A stretch of 64,000 nt of DNA, taken from positions 1,488,001-1,552,000 of the forward strand of contig ML133421.1 in assembly GCA_003864495.1 (NCBI GenBank), read 5' to 3'. The notes beneath the pieces are model-generated. The model saw only the letters and a program-made list of their open reading frames with translations. It made no database searches and was not told where the DNA came from. The position numbers and the translations under genes were made by a program. How positions within the stretch are numbered: the first letter of the stretch is position 1; the number at the start of each line of letters is the position of its first letter. This DNA is from Nemopilema nomurai. Lineage: Eukaryota; Cnidaria; Scyphozoa; Rhizostomeae; Rhizostomatidae. Positions 20,449-32,300 of the stretch are shown here, one piece after another.

Positions 20449-23400
20449 TCAATAAGCCTCTATATGGCATAAACACAAATGTTTCAAAAAGGTTCTGACT
20501 TGGACAAAGGAAAAAATCTTCAATTTCTTCTCTGCCTCATCTAGAGAACAGGCTCGTGCTGCATAAAGCTTAATGAACTTTGACAGAAAGTAAGGTTGAA
20601 TGTTTGAGATAGGCCTAAGCTGCTATGTAACTGCCAAAACAGACGACTCGAGGGTCTTACCTGCCCATTTGAGACACTTCCAATACTTGCTCTGAGCACG
20701 TGCTGTGTTCAAAATCGATTCCATGGCACTAGGATTGGAAAAAATGGAGCTCATACCAGGCCTAGCCTGTTAATAATGTCGCCTTCAACTGCCTGAGTAC
20801 ATTCAACGCCCTGCTAGTGATTTACGTTTACTACTGGAGATGCAGTGAATAACAGCCTTCAAGATACTTACCTGTCCATTACACCGTTCACCTCAACAGG
20901 GGTACAAGGATCACCAAGCAGCGTCCTAACGCAAGCCTCCATAGAGTATGAAATGGTGCTGAGGTTGTAACCCCCCTGCGAAGGAATTCAATAACTGTAA
21001 GGTAGTGAAGAGCAAGACACATAAAAAATTTGAGTTCATAACTTAAGTGTCGAATGACATGAAAATATAACTGAAGTGCAGTAAAGTTAATAAACAGAAA
21101 TTAAACAGTGGGTTCTTTTCGCAAACAACAGAATAGGAGAATATTCAGCGGAAAGGTCAGAAATCAGTCTTTTCAGCTAACCGATAACTTTGAATATGTT
21201 CAGACCTCTATATGTAAAGTAATAAAAACTTCAAAATAGCTTTAAACCCATAAAAAGAACTAACTAGCATTCCAATGACAAAGCGACAGTTGTTCGTAGT
21301 TTGCTATTTCCTTGGAAAATGGAAACACAAGTCTTTGTGTGAATTCATCTAATGAGTAACAGGATAACTGATCACATGTTATAGATTGATGAAACCTGGC
21401 CACTTTATGATGCAACGTTTTCGGATGGATTACAACGTTATCCCACATTTCAGCACAAACTAAGATGGTGTTGTAAATTTGATTTTTGATGGCGTTTTTT
21501 TTTCGTCTACTAATTATTCGTAGTTTAAAAGTAAGTTTTGGCTTTTTAATAAATATAGGCCCACTGTATGTTCCAGGAGGTAGATAGAAGTTTTTAAACG
21601 AGAATGTGAAATGATGAATACGAAGAAATAACTCCACAAGAGAGAAACCTCTGCGAGGAGCACCTTGGATAATTGGCTGAAACAATAAAGTATCAAGCAA
21701 TGCAAAGTTTGGCTGTGAAGAGCCTAATCTGGAAAGCTTGCCTCAAGCACAAGCAGAATTCTACCGTTCCCAACACCCTTCAAGAGATGTGTAAGTTGAG
21801 CGAATCCTTCCTCGGTTACGCAGCATTGGCCCTGAAAAATGATGACATCCTCGTTGGTGGAAGAACGACGCAAGTAAACACGAAGCTTGGGAGAAGAGGC
21901 AAAGCTAATTAATATTTAGTTGGTTTAAGGTATAAATAAAAGCAATATTACAGAAATGGTGGGTACCTTTGGGTCTCCAAGCCCAGAGTCAAAGCCGCAC
22001 GAGACAAGAACCAACTCAGGTGCGAACTAGAAAATGAACCAAATGTTTATTCGCTAATATCGTAAATTGGCGCCATCTGCTCACTGCCTAAGACAATAAA
22101 AGCAACAGCTTGCGACCATTCACAGCTTACGGTACTCCCATCGACCTTGAAAAAAAGGTTCTTGTGTAGCTCCCCCCCCCCCTCCTTAATAGCACTTCAT
22201 AGCACTACTTAGCTTGCATTAACAGCTATAAAAAGCAAAGTTATTATATGACTTCGTCAGGGAAAGGTGGTAAGAGGCCAGATTTGACTAAAACCTATCT
22301 TTGACCATAAAATGAGTATCGTCAATGAAAATAAAAGAATTCTAAGGAAAAGCCAAGACTTCTGTTAACCACCAATACATTAGCAATTCAACTGAATGAT
22401 TCTCTTGTCTCCGAATGTTCTTTGCATATTCAGCAAACTTTTCAATTTTCTTGCACGTCCTCACGACGCAAAGCATTGAAATTCGAACCTCAATTTCTCA
22501 TTAAAATCTAAACTTAATGTGCAGTTGTTGCGTTATTAACAGTCAATCATTTGGATTACCTCGTAAGCAATTGGAAGGATGATCATTGTGAAGGCAGTCA
22601 GATATTCACTGTCACCCATGCCTTTCTAAAAAAGAAAAGAAATGCCGATTCATTAAAAGTTCTCCCAATGAACTGGTATCTAACAGCTTGTCAATTTTCC
22701 TCGGTAGATATGGAATGAATATCAGATGCTTACCCAACGTAACAAATGCCTAAAAATGCCTAAATCTGACCAAGAAACTCTAGCCTCCCGTCTCTGTCGC
22801 TTCACACTTTTTACAGTTCTAGAGACCAACAATAACTGACAATATCGCTCTAAATAAAAATTCGATATTCTATGTACATGCATTTAAGAGAACAGAAACT
22901 GATTGAAACTTGACAGAGACCTAATTCGTAAAGAGAGACTCGGGTCTCTATGATTAACGTTCTTAGGAAATATTCTTACTTCAATGCACACTGTATTGCC
23001 ACATCAGTATTTCCTAATCGGTCTAGTCTCAAATCGTACCATTTGACGACAACAGCTCGCGACACAGCGCAGAACCAAATGAAATAACGTAATCTCCAGA
23101 AGAGCTTACCTTATTCCACGCAATGTGAATCGTTTTTCCTTCTCCTTCTCCCTTCCCAACAACGTTAAAATCTGCTTCTCTCTGATGAGGCCAATAATCG
23201 CCGTTGTCGTACCGATGCAGGGAGATATACAATACCCTAAAAGTTGACAGACGATATTGAAAGAAATCTCATTTTAAAGGAGACATCAGAGCTAAGTAAG
23301 GATGAATTATAGGAGTCAAAATACTCAACACTATCCCTTGCAGGGCAGTAGTACGAGTCAGCTGGATACAGCCGTCCAAAGGGTGTACAAGCAAGCATGC

Positions 23401-26400
23401 TGCTACCTAGGCCGTGTCTTCACAAACACAGTATAAGTTAGCGTATGTGTCTTATAGACTTGCATGCTTCTATTATCTAGTGTAGGTTTAGCTTTACCAG
23501 TTGAGCTGTCTGAATTATGTTATAAACTGCCTGCACGGTAACTTTTTTCTTGGCTCGAAGTCTGCCGGGCCCTAACGGTACAGGAGTGTATTGGCAACCT
23601 TTAATCTTCTTTGCCCTCTATCTGTTTTAGTTTAGTGGAAGACTTTGGCAACTAATTAACGAGCCTATAATGCAAGCGCATAAGTTAGGCCAATGCTGCC
23701 ATTTTTGCTCTGCAACAATTACATCCTCAAAGAACTCAAGTAATTAACCGTGCTTCAGTTTTAAACAACCTCCAAGGTTAGAGTGGAAATCCTCATGACG
23801 TTCTGGTTAAATACTTGGTACTGCCCTTAGTTGCTTTGGACGTCGCTAGGAAATTGAAAGACTCTTAAATAACATACCCGGGATCTTCTTCAAATATCTT
23901 CTCAGTTCCATTCCCCCAGTGGATGTCCCAATCAACGATCAGTATTCTATGGGTTTTGAGAAGAACCGTCAAATTCATGGATCAGTACTTTCGCCCAAAT
24001 TAAACACATCGGCGACACTGCTTTCTCGTGTCCCCATTCTGAAAAGACGATTTCCGTGGAACAGACTCGGTCTCTCCCATGAATTTTGATACAAAGCCTA
24101 ATTAAAAGATGCTGGGTCCCCTTCGTAAACTTTCGATTGGCACCTGAACACTTGGCCTTAAACAATGTCAAACAGTCTTTTAAACATTTTGATAATTAAC
24201 AGATAAAGAAGTAAGGCAATTGATGAATGATGTTGATTTGACAATTGCTTAGGGTCTTCTTACAAAAATACTCCGCGCTGTGTGCATAAACGCTTCTACC
24301 AGCAAACGAAGAGATATGCCTTTAAGCAGCAAAACTCAGTTTAAACAGAACTCTAAAGGATGGGCTTGGAGGCCAAACTTCGACAGAAACTGTCCGCAAT
24401 CGCCTCTCTTTACCTAGGAAGACCCAAGAGGATACAATATAATTCCAAGAAGATCCGGCAAATGATAGAACAACCTTTTCAACGAGTATTTAGTTTTGGC
24501 GATCTGAGCAGCAAGGGCCACGTTGTTGAAGTAGCAAAACCCCATTGGGTAGTCGAAGCAGGCGTGATGACCAGGCGGCCTACAATTGAACAAACATGGC
24601 GAATCTAAAGCTTTTCTCATGACAGAAAGAATTTCCCTAAAGGAAATTACCAGACAATGCGAGTGATGTCCAATTCCGCTCACTTCAAAATGTATGACTA
24701 CTTATGAAACAGAGGGTATACGATACAGGGAATTCGAGCTTTCCACGCAAAAGGGACACGCAATTAGTTTGTGGACAAGAGAGATGTTTTCTCATGCATG
24801 AACATCTTCTAATTAACTTTACGAAGTTATAGTTTGGTGTTACACTACGCATACCTCCAATCTAGCTATTCTCGCGTTTCATGTCAGATACAAAACACAT
24901 AAAACTGACATAAAACTGCTCTTCACGTCTTTCTTTAAATTTTTTATATAGCATTAAGATGTAAACCATATAAAAGTTTGCATATCATGAAAAAGTACAC
25001 ACGAATAGAAGGGCCTACCTTACAATAGCAGCTCCATTTTCAACCTGGAAAGCAAGGGGGGAATAAATTGGAAACGCATTATGTTTTGATTCAACTAACG
25101 TCCTGACGTTTAAATGAAGCTAAAAGGCATTTAAATAAAAAAGAAAGGACCTTCTTTCCACTAGCCTGGCTCAATAATTTATCGAATATGAAGCTGTTTG
25201 ACGAAGCGAAACCATACACAGCATAAATTGCCATTAAGTTTTAATGAGAGGAGCATACTGATTTGCATTTCATTGAACAAAATCTATAGCCACAATGAAA
25301 GATTTTGCGTAGGAAGGTATCTACTGTAGGAACGTAGGAAGTTTCTAAAAGGTGGTAGGGCCAGATCAAAAGAGGGGTGAATGGCCATTCTTAATTTGGA
25401 AGGGGCACTTTTGGGTGTGCCCTTTGGGCCCTGACTCCTACGTCAGTGATCTGCTACACTCTAATACCTACCTTGTTTGCAAGGACAGCGTCAAGAAGTG
25501 CCAGTGTACAGCCAGCAGACAGTGATGCACATTCATAAACATGCTGCAAGAAAAATGATGTTCGATGTCATGAAGGAAGGTGCTACTTTGACCTTTGGAA
25601 TTGATTTGGACATGACAGTTCTAAGGTGCTACTCTGACCTTTAGCTTAAAGGGGTCACCAGGCAGTTTGGATGAGGCGTGAAACTCAGGGTAGCAACAAA
25701 AAACTGTCTTACATGCTACAGGCTTCACGCCAGAATTAGATGGATAAGAAAACAGTACATTATTAGATTCAAACAGTACATTTTTTCGTGAAATTTTATA
25801 AAAAAGTAAATTGGTATACTATATAGATGTCTGCTATATTTCATTTGACATCATAAAAAAGTTCTAGCCAAAATGAAGAGGTTACAATCAGATACAACAA
25901 TCCTATTTTCATATATATTTTCAACAGGTTCTGCATTACCAAATTAAATCTCTCTAAATCTTAACAAATATTTCAACAAATTATTTAAAACTCATTTATT
26001 TCAGACAGGGTGTCACTTGTTAGCAGCTTTTTTTTAGCTGATTGAGCTACCCTGTAAAAAATAATAATGTTATTGTTGTTATCATTATTGCAGAATATTA
26101 TTGATGATGAACTTTTAACCATCATATATTAACCATATACATAGCAAGCATTCAAATATCAAAGTAATTATTTGAGTGAACAATTGCTTCTGTACTTGGC
26201 TCAAGTAGATAGAATCAAAGTCTTCTCCCCTCTTGTATAATTCCCTATGTGATTTTTCAGCAAGACTTTCCATTTCTGATATATGGCGCTTACTGGAAAG
26301 TTGAAAATAAACTGAATTATATTAAAAAAGAGAATTTAGTAGACATTAGAAAAAACGGGATCCACATTGAAACCAGAATCTCCACGTCAAAACCAGAACC

Positions 26401-28637
26401 TAAATACGATCTATACGCTTTCAAGCCATAAATACGGTATATATCTACTTCTATACCGTATTTTTGGTTTGGGCCAATCACGAAGCCATATTTCAGCTTT
26501 TTAGCCGCGTGTCTGTTTAATGCCGGAAACTGATGTTGACAACCGTAGAAATTAAAAATTTTTTCAATATGTAGATGATGATGAAATTCTTTAAAGAACC
26601 TGTTATCCAAAAACAACATACAAGTAAAAACCAAGTTATTAACGCCTGACTTGAAATCAAGGAAGGTACAAGCAAGTAGATGAAGATTTATACCTGTGTA
26701 TGGATTCAAGCTCTTCAAATGTTGCTGATCTTGACTGGAAAACAGTTCATAATATTGATTTATGTCTTAGAATAGAAAAATGTTATTCAGCGCTTTGAGA
26801 CTTTATGACGATAGCAATTATTATTTGCTGTAAAAAAATATTTCTGCAATACTTACAAACTTAGTCATATAAAGTAATCAAGTAAAACAAAAGAAGTTAG
26901 AACAAATCAAAATAAGGTGAATATAAATCAAAAAGAAGATGAACATACATCTATTTTCTCACATCTCTCAACAATGCCAGACTGGCTCAGTTGTTTATAT
27001 ATTCTTTCAATCCTTTGTGGGCATTCTGGGTGGCTGCTTTAAGAATTGAAACAGTTCTCCATTAGAATATGATTATTCTTTATCATACCAATTGACAAGA
27101 ATTTGACATTGCAGAATGAAAAATATTGCTAAGAACATTAACACCCAGTTGTCTTTGTTAAATGTAATTGCATTTGAAATACTACAAATGTATTGAAAAA
27201 TTAAACTGGCATACCTTTCCCATACATTGAAATGCTTCTCCATCTGTTTATCATATACCAGGCCTGTTTTCTTGCTAAGAGCAAACATTTAAATGTGCTT
27301 TGGTCAAAGACAGTTATGGGCACTATCAAACAACAGTTTTTGGCACAAAATGACCTTATAGCCACATTCAAAAATTCTTTCAAAAAACTTGCTTATTTTT
27401 ACTAAAATAATTCCCTGTGCCTCTCCTTCTATGTCTTCTCTTACAGACATAAAGTTGAATAAATTGGCAATTAAATAAAGACCAGGGTCATTTGGCTCAG
27501 CTTTAAGAATATAAAAAACAATTCTCAGAATATTCTTCAAAAAATCAACACTTAACTTTCTCTTGCAATAAATCTTTGTAACTTTGATTTTAATATGCAG
27601 TATTTTATTACTGAATTACTTAGTATGAAACAAAATATTTAAATTATCTTATTATAGGAAACATTGTCAGGGGCACATGAATTTTACTTGGAGTACTTGC
27701 TTCTTCCTTACAATTATTAGCTGACATTGTGTTACTATAAAAAAAGTCAAGAAGCTACCACTAATCTTAGGCATTTCATTTCACCTCAAAAACAGGAGAA
27801 AGTCAACAAAAACTCATTAACAGTCTATTTAAATTATACCTGACTGTCTTTTTAAGTGTCCATGCTTCATCTTCTTCTCTCTCATCTAAGGTCTAAAAAG
27901 AAATAGCTTTCGATTCACAAATAATTTTTTGCAACAAGAGCTTTGAATGAAGTTGATTTATTCAATTAATTTCAAAGTAACAAAAAACATTAGATATAGC
28001 AGCGTTTCAGTCTACTGAATATAAGAAACAAGAAGTGAGCAGGACAATTCTAACGATTTCTCACTGTTGGGGGTTGATTTAAGAGAAGGCAACTTAGATC
28101 AATACAGATTCTACAGCATACCAGGCTTAAAAAAAGTGCTCACGAAACATTGCAAAAAGCAAAAACTTATCACCAGCTTATAGCTAAAAGTGTCCTTTTC
28201 TTTTGGAAGATCAATTTAAAAATTGAAGTCTGCTAATAGTCTCTCAGTCTGGTCACTCAGTTACGAATAACTGAAAAAAGGAAAGACTCACTGAAAGGGC
28301 CCTTAAATGGTGACGAAAACATGCTCTATTTGTGGGGTAACGAGAAAGGTTGGAGAGGAACTTCTCCACCAATAAGCAATGCCCTGGAAATGATCTTTAT
28401 AAAATCATTGCTTCGGATTTCACCAGTGCCAAACCAAATGGAGACAACAACATCCGGCGAACGATTGTGCAGCTCAACGAACAAATTGAAAACGAACAAC
28501 CCGATGTTTGGACTTTAAAGAGCCTAGGAAGGAAGCAGAATTCAAAACGCAGTAAACCAGATAAGGCTACTTACTAGCTTGTTAAAGCAGTCGATTACAC
28601 TTTCCCGTTGGTCACTTTGACCGGCTGCAAGATTCAT
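20449..28637 (-). CDS. Class IIb histone deacetylase, single catalytic domain (HDAC6/HDAC10-like)
   Basis: Zinc-dependent deacetylase; removes acetyl groups from lysine (or polyamines in HDAC10). Exons: 28637-28575, 27892-27840, 27274-27215, 27033-26949, 26734-26694, 25543-25472, 25044-25019, 24579-24475, 23946-23878, 23236-23110, 22625-22560, 22026-21967, 21831-21742, 20975-20872, 20761-20661 and a tentative last exon 20558-20449. Phases agree except between 26694 and 25543, where a piece of length 1 modulo 3 is missing (candidate start at 26051). Landmarks: [82 protein letters not shown]. Zinc ligands D and H of DWDIH and D of GFD, the two His of PGHH and the catalytic Tyr of GGY are all present. 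Oddities: His-to-Trp after the zinc His, a GC donor at 21741-21740, and a 26-nt exon. About 410 codons resolved. Only one catalytic domain, unlike vertebrate HDAC6. Confidence 0.93.
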
Positions 28638-29340
28638 GTCTGACTATGTTTGTCTTCCTCATCCTTTAATTTTTGGCGCCATGGTAATGAAGGATGGCGC
28701 AGGGCCACTGGACCAAAACAGCGGTCATAGTAATACACGTGCTAATGTAGCCTGAGTGCTAATGAAGTCTATTTAAAATCTTAGGGGCGGATTTAGGCAA
28801 AACGTTACTTTTGCACAATTTGTGGGTAGAAAATTTGGATTAACAATTGCTATGTTAAACTTAACTAGTATTAGGAAATTGGGGAAAATTGTTTCAAAAC
28901 GTCCGTGGCTGTGGATAACATGCTTTAAATTGTCTAAATCGCACCACATGAAAAGCATTATATAAGAATCACTCCAATTTTGAGCTCTTTGGGTTTCTTG
29001 TTGAGGGGGTTTGGTGAGGGAAGGTAGGAAAAGTTTTCTTTAAAATCATCCTTACCGTTACAAACTTCAAAAGTTTTTAGAATTTCTATATTCCTTATTA
29101 TTTTGTTTATGCGTATATTATCATGTTTGAGTTGTAACAATATGAGAATTGCTTGCTTTTTCGTTCAGCCCCATTGGCACTAGTATGAGCTCTAAACGAT
29201 CCGGGCATTTTTGCTTGTGTCGTGCATGACGTCATTCTTCCCCTTCCAAATGAGGCTCATGTTCTTTCGAGGCTAACCAGGTTAATTTGTTTGGGGGCAT
29301 TTGACCTTTGCTCAACTAGAGATCTTTGCCCTCTTCAAAA
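28638..29340. promoter_or_regulatory. Shared divergent promoter region of the deacetylase and aminoacylase genes
   Basis: 703 bp between the two start codons, transcribed outward in both directions. A perfect CRE/ATF octamer TGACGTCA lies at 29227-29234, about 110 bp before the aminoacylase ATG. No TATA box in a convincing position was noticed for either gene. Confidence 0.6.
29227..29234. promoter_or_regulatory. CRE/ATF-type octamer
   Basis: Exact palindrome TGACGTCA, the consensus for CREB/ATF bZIP factors, in the intergenic region. An 8-base match can occur by chance; position in a 703 bp promoter makes it more likely to be functional. Confidence 0.55.
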
Positions 29341-32300
29341 ATGGAGGTTGTTGAGGGTAAAAATGGGGAAGTCCATGCAGTAACACTTTTTCGAGAGTAC
29401 TTGAGAATAAAGACTGTGCACCCAGATCCAGACTACGGTATGTTTTCGACATTTTCTCAAATCTTCGCGAATTCCACACAGGTCGACAAAGAATCCGTCA
29501 AGGTTCCTTTCAGCATAATTGTTTGTCGTTATCTCTTCTTGTTTCGTAATAAGAATTAATGAAAGTCAGAATGTCTACCGCGAATATCTGATTTGATTGT
29601 TGTTCGTAAGATGGCGGACCGTCTTACTTTTGGCCTTGGAGCAAAACATGCCGTGGGCAGTTTTCTTTTTCCTGTTTAGTCAATCCAGAACTTAGGGGAA
29701 AAGGCGTTCGAGAAAACGGATATTCACAGTGAGCATTTTTTTAATTAGCTCTTAAAAAACTGCACCAGAAATAGGTATAGTTGACAATTTTTTGCATGGT
29801 CTTAAGGCCTGTCTCCTACAAGACATTCGCATTGAACTCAACGACAAAATTGAAATCGATACCAAATTTTTTTAAAGCTATCTCTGTATGCTTTTTAAAA
29901 AAAATAAGGGCAAATTACTTAAAAGAGGTGATCTGCTTTACAGAACAGAGCAATGTTATCTGTATAAAAGCTTACTTAAGAAGGTTTATGTGGCTGCCAA
30001 GTTGTTTTGGTCTTAACAATCCCAGATGATGTTTATTGATACACAAAAATGTTGAAACTGCCTGGTTTGATGAGAAAATTATTTCAAGCTGTTGTTGTCA
30101 AGAATATGTTATTATAATTGGTAAAATACACATTGCAAATGCATTAGCATTGAACACGCATTTTTTAATGTTTTGATTAAATATGCTGCAATGTTCAGTG
30201 CATTTTGTTGTGTCTGGTAATTTCAAAGACCATCTTCTTTCCTTCCTGAGTACATGAAAGGAGAAGACTTGATTATGAAGATGCTTTTTCTTTGCAATCC
30301 TTTAAATTATGATTCATGTTTTACACCTCCTGTTTTGCTTGCAGATACAGCAGTTGTGTTTTTAAACAGGGTGGCTAAGGATGTTGGACTGGAATTTCAG
30401 TGTATTGAAGTAAATATATATTTAGTCACATATATTGTTTAGTTGTTGTTGTTATGCTTATTAATCAGTCTGTTCAAATCTCAAAATGAGTTGCATGTTT
30501 CTTTCAATCTTTCAATTTGTGACTTACACTAACAAGGGAAGGGGGTGGGAGATGTGTCAATCAGCAACATAGGAACCCACAAAGAAGAAGCCAGTTTTTT
30601 CAAAAGATTCTTCTAAAAAGGGCATTTATCAAGGAAAGAGGCTGAAAGGTTTCTTATGATATGGCTATGAAGCAGATTGGCTATCAAAAACAGGAATGAT
30701 ACTGAGTATACTGTAAATACATTGCTGCATATCAGAAACTGTGATTTAAGATTAACAAAAATGTAAGTTCACTAAATCTTTATGCTTCTTTCCGGATTTA
30801 TGCACTTGAAAATGACCTCATCACAATTGTTCAGCTATGATGAAGTATGTTGTATATTTAGGATTCCCTTAAAAAAGAATCTTCTAAAATCAAATTTTTG
30901 TATAAGGGTACCATTTCTCAAGAAAATAAGCCAGAGGTTTCTTTTAAAGTGGTTTCTATTTTGCATGCCCTTGCTGCATGTACCTTTCATCTAATTTCAG
31001 GTTTATCCGAAGAAACCGGTAGTGCTTTTGAAGTGGGCGGGGACAGACGAATCACTGCCAGCGATAATTTTGAACAGCCATATTGATGTTGTGCCGGTCT
31101 TTCAAGTTAGTTACTTTATGTTTTGTTGACTTTTGAATCTCATTTTCAGTGTTTACCCATAAAGGCAAGGATTGACGGTTACAGGCCTTAACAGTTAATT
31201 TTTCCTTGACATTTTTATGTATATATAGAATAGACACCATCATTTTCCTTTATTATTACATAGTTTGTGGCTATTTTACTTTCTTTAAGTTTCAAGAACG
31301 TGTAGTATCACTTAGTATAGGCACAGTATTTGCCTATTTCCATGCTAGTTGAAAATGCGCAGTTGATCGAAGGCTGACAATTCAGACAGCAATTTCAGTG
31401 CACACGCCTTCCATTGCTCAGCAGTGCAGTTCATCGCACGCCTCAAATTAATCTGGACACTTCATTCAAGAGTGGTTTTATCATACCACAACGAAGTTTG
31501 GAGAATATTATAACTTCCTTAAGAAACAGGATAGTCGTCGCCTTTTCGATCTTTCACGCAAATTACGACTGAACTTTATAGAGACAGTTGTTGTGATATG
31601 CTAGTTTCCGTTTTCCGTGTTACAAGGCTGAAATATGCGGTCAGTTAAAACTGATCAGTTTAAACGGACGGACATTTTTCGTCAGTTTTGGCTTATCGAT
31701 GAAACCGTTTACACGAGGTAATAATCACCTGGTACAAACAAGTCAAAACTGGCGACTAAGTATTATTTTTCTTCATTTTACGATGGTGGCGACACAGAAG
31801 GCGTTTTAGTTATAGCCGTGGTGTCAAAGCAAAAAAGAGAACTTCAAAACGAAAGGAAAATCCTTCGTAGGTACAAAGACGAGCGCAGATATGTGCTATC
31901 GATTGGATTTATCAGTTACAAAATTTATCTACTAGACTCTCCAAACTTCTGTTTTATTCCCTTCCGATATTTGTATAGACTGGCCGTAACATTCCAAGAA
32001 CTTGGTTCTGCCTCCCGAACGCTGATAAAAATTCAGTTTTCTCGACGCGCTTTGCTTTGCGAAACATTGTCTTCGAAAAATAGATTTCTCCGCATGAGGT
32101 TCAAAGAGGGGATTAACGCCTGCATCGCTTTCAAGGGAGAGGCTGAAAGAATAAACTGATCGTTTACACGAATTTTGTAACTTAGAAGTTGGATGAGGTG
32201 GTCAAGTGATCCAACATTGTTAATATGGTCCTCTTAATATGTTGGATTTGACAATTCTAAAGCTTGTTTAAGAAAAATGTATCGATTGGACTAGCCTTGT

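Noticed and set aside
21673..21912. 79-codon plus-strand frame
   Set aside because: Antisense of deacetylase exon 13; the minus strand gives the conserved [10 protein letters not shown] and LEGGY context.
28350..28577. 75-codon plus-strand frame ([20 protein letters not shown])
   Set aside because: Composition looks coding, but it lies in intron 1 of the deacetylase on the other strand, with no partner exon, clear promoter or recognised family. Kept only as a note.
31818..32159. 113-codon plus-strand frame in aminoacylase-1 intron 3
   Set aside because: No domain and no splice context, and the aminoacylase frame joins cleanly without it.
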